Of a DNA stretch of 13,077 bases, positions 1 to 6,663 are shown piece by piece. The position numbers were made by a program, and so were the translations under genes. The stretch's first letter is position 1, and the number at the start of each line of letters is the position of its first letter. Source of the DNA: Candidatus Curtissbacteria bacterium (GTDB lineage: Bacteria > Patescibacteriota > Microgenomatia > Curtissbacterales > GWA2-41-24). A model generated the notes under the pieces. That model worked only from the letters and a program-made list of their open reading frames with translations, did not search any database and was not told the origin of the DNA. The stretch covers positions 1 to 13,077 of the forward strand of contig JACPYZ010000071.1 in assembly GCA_016195765.1 (NCBI GenBank). The letters run 5' to 3'.

Positions 1-58
1 TTAAAAATACAACAGTGACAACAAGTACCTTTGTGTAATTTCTATTAATCAAATCCAT
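1..58 (-). CDS. N-terminus of an unrecognised protein, cut by the window edge
   Basis: An ATG at 58 on the minus strand opens a frame that stays open to base 1, giving 19 codons. A short basic N-terminus (MDLINRNYTK) is followed by hydrophobic residues (VLVVTVVFL), which would fit a signal peptide or first membrane helix. An in-frame TAG lies a few codons upstream of the ATG, so the start cannot be much earlier. No clear Shine-Dalgarno sequence is visible. It follows the 51-aa frame at 93-248 with a 34-base gap, so the two may be co-transcribed. No function can be assigned. Confidence 0.35.
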   Translation of the reverse strand, partial: MDLINRNYTKVLVVTVVFL

Positions 59-92
59 GGTTTTATCTACCGTCTACCTGTCTATTAATCAT

Positions 93-248
93 CTAATTTA
101 CCGCCTGAAAAAAGTTTAGTATCGAAAGAAGAAGCGCAACTAGTGCAACAACCAAAAATGCTAAGGAAATCAAAGGATCATCAAGATACTTTGAAAATGC
201 AAATATTTGGGGCTTGTCGGCAGTTTTAGATCTTTTAAACTTTCTCAT
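93..248 (-). CDS. Small single-span membrane protein, 51 aa
   Basis: An ATG at 248 and a TAG at 93-95 on the minus strand enclose 51 codons. The first 20 residues are basic (MRKFKRSKTADK). Residues about 26-47 form one long hydrophobic segment rich in Leu, Val and Ala, followed by a short tail ending FFQAVN. The predicted topology is a cytoplasmic basic N-terminus with a C-terminal membrane anchor. I do not recognise the family. It is divergent from tRNA-Pro and precedes another hydrophobic-start frame at 58. Support is the sharp basic/hydrophobic organisation and the fit to an otherwise empty 340-base region. A chance ORF is possible at this length. Confidence 0.5.
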   Translation of the reverse strand: MRKFKRSKTADKPQIFAFSKYLDDPLISLAFLVVALVALLLSILNFFQAVN

Positions 249-303
249 GGGCAGTTTAGCTCTAATTACAGCATATCAAAAGTAGTAAAAGTAATAAAGG
301 TAA

Positions 304-333
304 TTGAGCTAATGAAGGCAATCTCGATATAAT
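304..333 (+). promoter_or_regulatory. Sigma70-type promoter of tRNA-Pro
   Basis: TTGAGC at 304-309 and a perfect TATAAT at 328-333 are separated by 18 bases. Transcription would start near 340, at most a few bases before the mature tRNA 5' end at 342, so almost no 5' leader would need trimming. Confidence 0.7.
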
Positions 334-341
334 ATTCGTCT

Positions 342-413
342 CGGGGTGTAGTGTACCGGTAACATGCTTCGTTCGGGACGGAGAGACACTGGGTTCAATT
401 CCCAGCACCCCGA
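342..413 (+). tRNA. tRNA-Pro(CGG)
   Basis: The full cloverleaf folds by eye. The acceptor stem pairs 342-348 with 406-412. The D stem pairs 351-354 with 362-365, with GG in its loop. The anticodon stem pairs 367-371 with 379-383, and the 7-base loop 372-378 gives anticodon CGG at 374-376. The variable loop is 5 bases. The T stem pairs 389-393 with 401-405 around TTCAATT. The discriminator is A413. The C1-G72 pair and A73 are the usual bacterial tRNA-Pro identity elements. CCA is not encoded (ACACA follows), so a CCA-adding enzyme is needed. It reads the Pro codon CCG. The channel gene starts 25 bases downstream and may share the transcript. Confidence 0.95.
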
Positions 414-438
414 CACACAAATAACATAGAATTAACAT

Positions 439-1164
439 ATGAGCGACCTTAAACAGACGATAGACGAAGCACTTAACAACCACCGGTCCAAATATTTCTT
501 CCCAGCCGAGATCACATTAACAACAACTGCGTTTGTTTCGATTGTCGGTATTATTTTAGAAACTGTCCCAAGCTTAGAAAGTTACTTTCCTTTTATTAAT
601 GTAATTGAGCTGCTAGCTGCCGTTATCTTTACTATTGAGTACGCATCTCGTATCTGGACTAGCAAGAAAAAAACCCAATACATTTTTAGTTTTTGGGGTA
701 TTACAGACTTGCTAGCTATCCTTCCAACATTACTTATTTTTATCAATCTGAGCTTTCTAAAAAGTGCTCGAACAATCAGGATGTTGAGGCTAGTTAGAAT
801 GATTCGGGTGCTCAAAATTACTAGAGAGTATCTGGAGACTCATGACCAGGCTAAATCACAAGTAGAGTTTAATAAGATAAATATTGTTATCTACTTTCTT
901 GCTTTGTTTTCTTCAATAACAATCTTTGGTTCAGCTCTTTACCTTGCAGACGAAACTCAACCTGCTTACTCGACAATCCCATTTGGAATGCTTGAGGCTG
1001 CGAAAATACTTTTGGGTGGTCTGGGACAGGCAAACCCAGCGACAATGACAGGACAAATCATAATGCTTATTACTCGTTTTGCCGGCTTGGCACTTTTTGG
1101 GCTCCTTATTACGGTTATTGGCGGCATTTTAAACGAGTTTCTTTTTGGCAAACAACACAAATAG
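439..1164 (+). CDS. Voltage-sensor-type six-helix ion channel with atypical filter
   Basis: This is a 241-aa protein with the layout of a single-subunit voltage-gated cation channel, which in known members works as a tetramer in the cytoplasmic membrane. S1 is about 24-43, S2 about 52-70 with acidic E57 and E67, and S3 about 81-103 with D90. S4 is about 108-130 with a basic residue at every third position (R111, R114, R117, R120, R123, K126, R129). S5 is about 147-169, the re-entrant pore loop about 182-200, and S6 about 207-232. The filter position reads LLGGLGQ (191-197) where potassium channels have TVGYGD, so the Thr, the aromatic residue and the Asp are absent while the Gly-x-Gly core remains. 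Ion selectivity therefore cannot be assigned. The ATG at 439 has no clear Shine-Dalgarno sequence. The C-terminus is short, with no regulatory domain. The gene lies just after tRNA-Pro. Confidence 0.85.
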   Translation: MSDLKQTIDEALNNHRSKYFFPAEITLTTTAFVSIVGIILETVPSLESYFPFINVIELLAAVIFTIEYASRIWTSKKKTQYIFSFWGITDLLAILPTLLIFINLSFLKSARTIRMLRLVRMIRVLKITREYLETHDQAKSQVEFNKINIVIYFLALFSSITIFGSALYLADETQPAYSTIPFGMLEAAKILLGGLGQANPATMTGQIIMLITRFAGLALFGLLITVIGGILNEFLFGKQHK

Positions 1165-1221
1165 TTCAACGCTAGACACTCAACTTTACACGCTCCCCTC
1201 AATCGCTCTAAACTAGAGTTA

Positions 1222-4200
1222 ATGCCCAAATTGGTTCACAGTTCAAAGTTAACAGTTCACAGAATAAAAAGATCTATAAGCCGAAAACTTCCAAGCGCCA
1301 ACCATAAATCCGCGTTCACCATGATCGAGCTGATGGTTGTTATCACCATCTTGTCTATTTTGACCGGCATTGGCACTTATTCCTACAACAATGCCCAGAT
1401 GAAAGGAAGAGACACCAAACGAAAACAAGACGCCGCCCAAATCAAAGCTGCATTACAGCTTTATTGGGAAGAAAATAAGGCCTTTCCACCTTCTGCGGCA
1501 AACCCTAGCCTCTGCCCAAACCCAAGCAGTGGCCCAGCGTATTCAATTTGCGCTTCTAACAATTCAGGTGGCGATAATTGGATACCAGAACTGGCGCCTT
1601 ACCTTCAGAAAGTGCCTAAAGATTTAAGACAAGGATTACTGATTGATTCCGTCAAAAGCATGGCAAGTAATATAAAGCAGCAAATAAAATCCGCAACAAG
1701 CAAACTTGCTAGTGTTCAAACCATCAATGGCAAGAAGATATATTCCCAAACCAGGTCCATGGGTCAGGTTGCAGGCGCCGGTACCCAAGGCCCACTTGAC
1801 CCCACCACAACCTCTACGGCCGTTGGAGCGTACTGCGCCAACCCTTGCAATTATGGCTGGACAAGTTCAAGCAACGCAGTCTCGATCAATAGTGCATTTG
1901 CTTTTGTGACACTGCCCAATAATCCCCCTACTGCCGGAAGCTACGTCTTGCTAGCCACTGGATTCGCATTTGCCATTCCCGCAAACGCCACAGTAACCGG
2001 CCTTCAAATGAACGTGATTGGACTTTCAAATGGAGCAACGATGATAACGGACAAAGACAATGTGATTTTAAAATCAGGCAATACGCTTTCTGCTAACCGC
2101 GCCAACCTTAACCATTATTGGCCCACCGCAAATCAATACTTTCCTGTGTATGGTAGTGCAGCGGACCTTTGGGGTTTAACCTGGACCCCTGCCGAAGTAA
2201 ATAACAACTTTTGGGTTGGAGTTGGATGCAAAAATGTATATAGCCTAGCATCCCCAACCTGCTATATCGACGACATCCAAATGACAGTCTTCTACAGCAC
2301 ACCAGACCCCACAGTCACAACAGGTTCGGCAACAAGTATTACCGGCACAGCTGCCACGTTAAACGGATCTGTTAACCCCAATGGCGCATCTACAAACGCC
2401 TGGTTCCGTTGGGGCACAACTAATCCTGGCTGTGCTTCGCTTCCTAACGCCACTGGCGCTGTAAATGTTGGTGCCGGCGCAAGCCCTATTGGCACCGGTT
2501 CTACCATAGCTTATTCGGGCAGCCCGATTTACTTTTGTCTTGTTGCCCAAAGTAACGGCCCGGTGATTTACGGAACCGTCAACTCCTTTTCTTCCCAACC
2601 AGACCTGTACCTCACAAACACATCGATCCACTCAAGTGCAAATTGTTCGGATGGGTTTTGGCCACCATCGATTGCAAGCGGCAGCACAGTATACGTCTGT
2701 GCATTTATGAGAAACGACGGAAACATTACGACAGGAACATTTAGAACATCTGTTTATCGTAATCAAGCAGGACAACCGGCAACACCCAGTAGCGGTGACG
2801 GTGGTGGAAATTTCGGCCCGTATGCACCAGGCCAGCCGGGAACCAACGTGTTATTAGGTAGCTTCGCTGCCAGTAATACCGGTTGTACTTTTGCGGCCAC
2901 AAATACTTACAGTTGCTACGCAGCTGCCTTTGCAGATGCTTACAATACAGAATCTGAAAGTAACGAGAGCAACAACTTTAATACCACTCAATACTATGTG
3001 ACAACCGGGCTGCCAGACGCACCAACCGGCCTTACGCCAGGTACCGCCACGCCTTACCAACAAATAACAACAGGTTTCCACGGCATCAACTGGAATCCCT
3101 CAACCGGAGCAACTTCCTACCTTGTGCGCTTAAATGACGAAAGCGATGGTGTTTGGCCAGCTGTTGCCTGCGACCAAGTACCCTATACAACCACTACCCC
3201 GCAAACCGGTGATATTTGTTCTTGGACTGCATACAGCACGTTTAATACTCTGACATACAACTTCCAAGCAAATAAAACTTGGTCCTGGTGGGTTCATGCT
3301 TGCAACTCGAACGGTTGTGGCAACGCCACAGGTCTATATATGTCCACAAAACCTGCTTATGGGGTTACTTGGGGTGCAGAAAACCCGCCCACCACAATTG
3401 CTTCTGGGTCTACTATCACCACCCCAATCTCAATTACCAACGCTGGCTTTAACAGCTGGCCAAATAGTGGCGGTGCTCCTGTTAATTTTGCCTACCATTG
3501 GTATCCTAACGGTTGTGGCGGAAGTTGGATAACTTACAATGGACAACGGACAGGGCTGCCAACTACCGTGGCACCAAACAGCACTGTAAGTAGCCTAAAC
3601 GTAACCATAAATGCCACCCAAGAAAGCGGCGCGGCACTGACACCGGGCACCTATTGTTTGGAATATGATTTGGTGCACGAAACTGATTGCTGGTTCAGTG
3701 GCATTGGTGCCAACTGCACAGGAGCATTAACAAAAAACAGCACAGTTACAATTGGCGCTGCCAACCCCACCGTTTCCCTAAGCGCCGCACCTCCAGGTCC
3801 ATTTCCCCTAACCGGCAACAGTACACTTTCTTGGACAGTCACCAATTCCCCCACCAGTTGTGACAGAACAAGTAACCCGGCAAACGCCCAGTGGAATGCA
3901 AACGGTATTTCCGGAACAAGCAGTAACTTGACTGTTAATAACATAACCACAACAACAATATTCACTATTGTGTGCCATAAAACAGGATTTGCTGACAGTG
4001 CACCCGCTACAGTTACAATCACAATTGATACGGCCGCACCGATTATCAACAGCTTCACGGTTAATGGTACTGCCACTGCCACAATCACTTCTGGACAAAG
4101 CGCAACACTAAATTGGCAGAGTACTAACACCACTAGCTGTACAGCATCAAATGGTTGGACAGGTGCAGTCGCTGTCACCGGTACCCAATCGGTTTCACCA

Positions 4201-4497
4201 AGCAGCAATGCCATCTATACCCTAACTTGCAGCAAGGCAGGCTTCCCAGACGCTAGCCAAAGCGTAAGCGTTACCGTTAATCAGCCTTCGATTGCCAGCA
4301 ATTCGTGTTCTTCTCAAATTGGAATCTACTGCTATGTTGCAGGTGTTCGTGATGGAACCGGCAAAATCACAAGCTATACAGTTTGGATGCAACTAGAAAA
4401 TAAAAATGATCCAGAGGTTAACACTAACCCTAACGCCAAATGTAAAGACATTTCCCCAGACTCTTCCCTCTTTAATTACTGCGTGAAGAGCGAATAA
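1222..4497 (+). CDS. Giant type IV prepilin-like adhesin: pilin head split by multi-domain insert
   Basis: This is a 1091-aa class III-leader prepilin. A 31-residue leader precedes FTMIEL (32-37), with Glu at mature position 5 (E36) and a hydrophobic helix to about 54. This is the signature for prepilin peptidase cleavage and filament assembly. The residue before the cut is Ala31 where Gly is usual. A pseudopilin helix and head follow to VPKD (131-134). The typical C-terminal strands appear only at about 1030-1091 (IGIYCYV...YTVWMQLENKNDPEV), and they align with YYYAQG...YSLYSVLENTKDPD in the neighbouring prepilin. Between lie, in order: a linker (135-195); a probable jelly-roll module with DLWGLTWTP and a YIDDIQMTVFY end (196-360); a fibronectin III-like module with VNPNG (362-458); a CARDB-like module ending in ESNESNN (460-593); a fibronectin III-like module (597-710); a module with YHW, RTGLP and DLVHE..CWF (713-845); and two Ig-like modules with paired Cys (847-936, 938-1019). 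Surface adhesion is inferred. Confidence 0.85.
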   Translation: MPKLVHSSKLTVHRIKRSISRKLPSANHKSAFTMIELMVVITILSILTGIGTYSYNNAQMKGRDTKRKQDAAQIKAALQLYWEENKAFPPSAANPSLCPNPSSGPAYSICASNNSGGDNWIPELAPYLQKVPKDLRQGLLIDSVKSMASNIKQQIKSATSKLASVQTINGKKIYSQTRSMGQVAGAGTQGPLDPTTTSTAVGAYCANPCNYGWTSSSNAVSINSAFAFVTLPNNPPTAGSYVLLATGFAFAIPANATVTGLQMNVIGLSNGATMITDKDNVILKSGNTLSANRANLNHYWPTANQYFPVYGSAADLWGLTWTPAEVNNNFWVGVGCKNVYSLASPTCYIDDIQMTVFYSTPDPTVTTGSATSITGTAATLNGSVNPNGASTNAWFRWGTTNPGCASLPNATGAVNVGAGASPIGTGSTIAYSGSPIYFCLVAQSNGPVIYGTVNSFSSQPDLYLTNTSIHSSANCSDGFWPPSIASGSTVYVCAFMRNDGNITTGTFRTSVYRNQAGQPATPSSGDGGGNFGPYAPGQPGTNVLLGSFAASNTGCTFAATNTYSCYAAAFADAYNTESESNESNNFNTTQYYVTTGLPDAPTGLTPGTATPYQQITTGFHGINWNPSTGATSYLVRLNDESDGVWPAVACDQVPYTTTTPQTGDICSWTAYSTFNTLTYNFQANKTWSWWVHACNSNGCGNATGLYMSTKPAYGVTWGAENPPTTIASGSTITTPISITNAGFNSWPNSGGAPVNFAYHWYPNGCGGSWITYNGQRTGLPTTVAPNSTVSSLNVTINATQESGAALTPGTYCLEYDLVHETDCWFSGIGANCTGALTKNSTVTIGAANPTVSLSAAPPGPFPLTGNSTLSWTVTNSPTSCDRTSNPANAQWNANGISGTSSNLTVNNITTTTIFTIVCHKTGFADSAPATVTITIDTAAPIINSFTVNGTATATITSGQSATLNWQSTNTTSCTASNGWTGAVAVTGTQSVSPSSNAIYTLTCSKAGFPDASQSVSVTVNQPSIASNSCSSQIGIYCYVAGVRDGTGKITSYTVWMQLENKNDPEVNTNPNAKCKDISPDSSLFNYCVKSE
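1233..1260 (+). repeat. Heptamer tandem repeat, four units, in prepilin leader
   Basis: Four consecutive 7-bp units fit RGTTNAC/AGTTCAA (first unit GGTTCAC, third AGTTAAC), followed by an AGAATAAAA stretch. They lie in codons 4-13 of the giant prepilin and encode part of its leader (VHSSKLTVH). The same arrangement recurs at the second prepilin. Confidence 0.75.
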
Positions 4498-4501
4498 AAA
4501 C

Positions 4502-4529
4502 AGTTAACGGTTGACAGTTAACGGTTAAC
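4502..4529 (+). repeat. Heptamer tandem repeat, four units, upstream of second prepilin
   Basis: There are four exact-phase 7-bp units alternating AGTTAAC (4502, 4516) with GGTTGAC (4509) and GGTTAAC (4523), followed by AGCACAAAATAAA. The array fills most of the 49-base gap between the two prepilin genes. The array inside the next gene starts 56 bases later, exactly eight periods. Confidence 0.85.
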
Positions 4530-4546
4530 AGCACAAAATAAAATCA

Positions 4547-5101
4547 ATGCCCAAAGTAGTTCACAGTTTACGGTTCTATGTTCACAGCGCAAATAATTCC
4601 GTCAACCGTCAACCAAAAACAGTCAACGGTAAATCCAAAGGATTTACCCTCATCGAGCTTCTAATCGTCATCACCATTATCGGCATTCTTGTCGCCACCG
4701 GCGTTTATTCCTGGCAAGCAGCCCAAGTAAAAGCCCGTGACGACAGACGCAAAACAGATCTTAAAGCCATTCAGCAAGCCCTGGAAAGCTATTACCAGGT
4801 TAACGGCTACTATCCTGGATGGGGAGCGCCCGGAGGTGGCTGGACCTGCGAAATTAGCAGTGCCACTTACCCACAATTCCAAAACGCTCTGCAACCAACC
4901 TATATTTCAAAACTTCCGAGGGACCCCACCGCAACTTCTGCATCCGGTGACTATTATTATGCCCAAGGATCGCCACCGCAGACATATAGCCTCTATTCTG
5001 TCTTAGAAAATACCAAAGACCCAGATTATCCTGTAACCTCTTTAAGCTCAGCATGCACTGCCGGCACAACCGTCTACCACTACAAAGTTACTAACCCCTA
5101 A
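4547..5101 (+). CDS. Type IV prepilin / pseudopilin, 184 aa
   Basis: This is a prepilin of ordinary size. A 32-residue leader ends in Gly32, followed by the canonical FTLIELLIVI (33-42), with Glu37 at mature position 5 and a hydrophobic helix to about 55. The helix continues through a charged stretch (VKARDDRRKTDLKAIQQAL). The head contains the usual GYYP and Y-I-S-K-L-P-R-D-P motifs (119-127). The C-terminal strands are YYYAQG (136-141) and YSLYSVLENTKDPD (147-160). Cys101 and Cys170 could form a disulfide in the head. In known systems such subunits are processed by a prepilin peptidase and built into a pilus or pseudopilus; no peptidase, ATPase or platform gene is in this window. It is probably an operon partner of the giant prepilin 49 bases upstream, with which it shares MPK-(L/V)-VHS at its N-terminus. 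Confidence 0.92.
   Translation: MPKVVHSLRFYVHSANNSVNRQPKTVNGKSKGFTLIELLIVITIIGILVATGVYSWQAAQVKARDDRRKTDLKAIQQALESYYQVNGYYPGWGAPGGGWTCEISSATYPQFQNALQPTYISKLPRDPTATSASGDYYYAQGSPPQTYSLYSVLENTKDPDYPVTSLSSACTAGTTVYHYKVTNP
4558..4585 (+). repeat. Heptamer tandem repeat, four units, in second prepilin leader
   Basis: Four 7-bp units (AGTTCAC, AGTTTAC, then two more divergent units) cover codons 4-13 of the 184-aa prepilin and are followed by AGCGCAAATAA. They are in the same 7-base phase as the array at 4502-4529. Together they look like a diverged 56-bp duplication. Confidence 0.7.
4599..4614 (-). repeat. Inverted pair of heptamers in prepilin leader
   Basis: On the minus strand this reads as two copies of GGTTGAC, the opposite orientation to the arrays at 4502 and 4558. 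GTCAACCG at 4601-4608 is perfectly complementary to CGGTTGAC at 4508-4515, so the mRNA could pair across the start codon at 4547. Confidence 0.6.
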
Positions 5102-5133
5102 AAGCGAGTGGTTAGTGTTTTAATTCTGAAAAA

Positions 5134-5406
5134 ATGAAAAAAACGAAGTTAAAAAAGCATAGTTTAGATACAATTTCTTACACTTTGTTACTTTTAATAA
5201 TAGTCCTGGGAGCCCTTGCTTACTTCAAATTCCAGCACAACCCCAGAATCCAGCTTTTAATTATTATCTATGCAACTGGAGGCTACCTTGGCTGGGCTCT
5301 TATATATCACCATTTAAAAAAGGATATTACACTTAAAACTTACCTGGAGTATTTGCTTATTGCAGCAATCGTACTAGCCGCTTCGATCGTCATCTTCTTT
5401 CGTTAA
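5134..5406 (+). CDS. Small three-span membrane protein, 90 aa
   Basis: I do not recognise this family by name. The protein has a strongly basic N-terminus (MKKTKLKKHS) and three hydrophobic segments at about 13-31, 40-59 and 70-89, ending in FFR. A HHLKKD loop lies between helices 2 and 3, and an aromatic and Gly-rich second helix contains GGYLGWALIY. The predicted site is the cytoplasmic membrane. It lies 32 bases after the prepilin and could be co-transcribed, but there is no direct sign of a role in pilus biogenesis. There is no Shine-Dalgarno sequence; the ATG follows an A-rich stretch. Confidence 0.75.
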   Translation: MKKTKLKKHSLDTISYTLLLLIIVLGALAYFKFQHNPRIQLLIIIYATGGYLGWALIYHHLKKDITLKTYLEYLLIAAIVLAASIVIFFR

Positions 5407-5429
5407 GTAAACTAATACTTTCTTTTCTA

Positions 5430-5678
5430 ATGTTTACATGGGAGGGCGTTGATGCCGTTGCTGTTGTTCGCAAAATGGCTGGTGCCACAAACGGTAGGAA
5501 TGCCGATTTAGGCTCAATTAGAGCTGATTTTTCGGTATCAACATCTGCCAATATCGTTCATGTTTCCGATAGCGAAGAGTCAGCAACAGAAGAAGTTGCC
5601 AGATTTTTTGACCCGAGCGAAATTTTTGATTGGGACAGACAAATTGCTCCATATATCTACGCAGACGACGAACTTTAA
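5430..5678 (+). CDS. ndk: Nucleoside diphosphate kinase, C-terminal half only
   Basis: These 82 residues match the second half of nucleoside diphosphate kinase, which transfers the gamma-phosphate between NTPs and NDPs through a phosphohistidine. They begin at the family's internal Met in the M-x-W-E-G-x-(N/D)-A-V motif. Residues corresponding to the active site are visible: R14, T20 (GATN), R31 (SIRADF), N41, the catalytic His44 in NIVHVSDS, S46 and E55. The N-terminal half is absent, including the lysine of the KPD motif and the first strands, where complete proteins run to about 140-150 residues. The upstream sequence is occupied by the 90-aa membrane protein in another frame, so no 5' extension exists. 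It could be a decayed fragment or one half of a split enzyme. On its own it is unlikely to be active. Confidence 0.75.
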   Translation: MFTWEGVDAVAVVRKMAGATNGRNADLGSIRADFSVSTSANIVHVSDSEESATEEVARFFDPSEIFDWDRQIAPYIYADDEL

Positions 5679-5769
5679 ATTCTTCTGGTTTAAATATGAA
5701 CTTTACAGACGCTTTAAATAGTGTCAGTGCCATGGCTCTATACGTTGAGCAACTGCCATAATTACCCAT

Positions 5770-5804
5770 ACTTGATACTTTATCCTTAATCCTTAATACT
5801 TAAT
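5770..5804 (+). repeat. Heptamer tandem repeat, five units, before CAP gene
   Basis: Five 7-bp units are present (two copies of CCTTAAT, plus ACTTAAT, ACTTTAT and ACTTGAT), and a degenerate sixth may precede at 5763. On the minus strand the units rotate to AGTATTA/AGGATTA, matching the AGT core of the other arrays. The array ends 2 bases before the GTG start at 5807. TTGATA (5772-5777) inside it resembles a -35 box, so it may also contribute promoter elements. Confidence 0.8.
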
Positions 5805-5806
5805 TT

Positions 5807-6649
5807 GTGGCTGCCAGAAATTTTCATCACCATTTTGTTCCGCACGTTCATGACGGTGAACAACACCAAGCCCATGCGCTTTCGCACTTTGCCCTTTTCG
5901 TTTATCTGCAGCTTGTAATATTTGCAGGGCTTTTGTTTTTAACAGTCCACATAGGTCCACCTAAAATTTTGGGCGCTGTCAACTTTTCTGCCAAACAGAT
6001 TATCGATTTAACAAACGATAAAAGAAAAGAAAACGGCTTAGGACAACTTACAGAAAATCAAAACCTAGATAAAGCAGCAGAGGCAAAAGCACGCGATATG
6101 TTTGCAAACGATTATTGGGCCCACTATAGTCCTCAGGGAAAATCTCCATGGGATTTTATAAATGCTTCTGGTTACAAATATGTTTTTGCAGGTGAAAATT
6201 TAGCGCGAGATTTTGATGATGCCAAATCTGTAGTTGATGCTTGGATGAACTCACCATCTCACAGAAGCAATTTGCTCGATCATAACTTTCGCGAAATTGG
6301 TGTTGCTATCGAAGACGGAAAATTGGGTGGTCGCGAAGGCATACTGGTCGTACAAATGTTCGGTTCAAACAAAGTAACACCAGCAGAAGTTGCAAGCCCA
6401 CCAGAAAAAACTCCAGTTCAAGAAACGGTGAATCCCAATCCTAAAATACTACCTGCAAATAATTTTGCCTATGCCAAGTACACAATGTTTGGAATTCTGG
6501 CAGCCGTGTTTTTACTCTTTGTAACAGAACTGGTCGCCGCGATGAGAAAAGAAAACATCGTGCTGCGTGGCCAAATTGTTGCCCATATTTTACTTCTAGG
6601 ATTTGTCTTGATGGTTTTGTGGTACAGCGCCAGCGGAGCAATAATTTAA
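5807..6649 (+). CDS. Membrane-anchored CAP (SCP/PR-1)-domain protein
   Basis: This is a 280-aa protein. A His-rich N-terminus (NFHHHFVPHVHD, 5-16) precedes a membrane helix at about 28-48. A CAP domain spans about 62-187, and two further helices lie at about 225-245 and 255-273. The CAP signature residues are present: H106 in WAHYSP, E130 in GENLA, and H152 in SPSHRSNLL, followed by a VVQMFG strand. Residues 190-218 form a Pro-rich linker. The topology places the CAP domain outside the cytoplasmic membrane, tethered on both sides. Bacterial CAP proteins are common surface proteins of mostly unknown biochemical role, so no activity is assigned. The start is GTG at 5807 without a Shine-Dalgarno sequence; it is chosen because the His-rich segment before the first helix looks genuine. 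The gene converges with the M16 peptidase, leaving a 14-base gap. Confidence 0.88.
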   Translation: MAARNFHHHFVPHVHDGEQHQAHALSHFALFVYLQLVIFAGLLFLTVHIGPPKILGAVNFSAKQIIDLTNDKRKENGLGQLTENQNLDKAAEAKARDMFANDYWAHYSPQGKSPWDFINASGYKYVFAGENLARDFDDAKSVVDAWMNSPSHRSNLLDHNFREIGVAIEDGKLGGREGILVVQMFGSNKVTPAEVASPPEKTPVQETVNPNPKILPANNFAYAKYTMFGILAAVFLLFVTELVAAMRKENIVLRGQIVAHILLLGFVLMVLWYSASGAII

Positions 6650-6663
6650 TAGAATCTTTTCTC

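Noticed and set aside
1206..1218. CTCTA/TAGAG inverted repeat just before the giant prepilin
   Set aside because: The stem is 5 bp with a 3-base loop and no T-tract. It is too weak for a terminator, and its right arm may simply be a poor ribosome site.
3651..4214. A 187-codon open frame on the minus strand inside the giant prepilin
   Set aside because: It is a shadow of the low-complexity Thr/Asn/Ala-rich coding strand. Its Val/Leu-rich translation follows from that composition, and it has no start signal.
4502..4614. Heptamer arrays as a CRISPR array
   Set aside because: Units are 7 bp, directly adjacent and without spacers, and no cas genes are present.
5696..5761. A 21-codon frame starting MNFTDALNSVSAMALY between the NDK fragment and the heptamer array
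   Set aside because: It is too short to support as a gene and has no ribosome site. It ends next to the repeat and could be the remnant of a truncated gene, but nothing confirms this.
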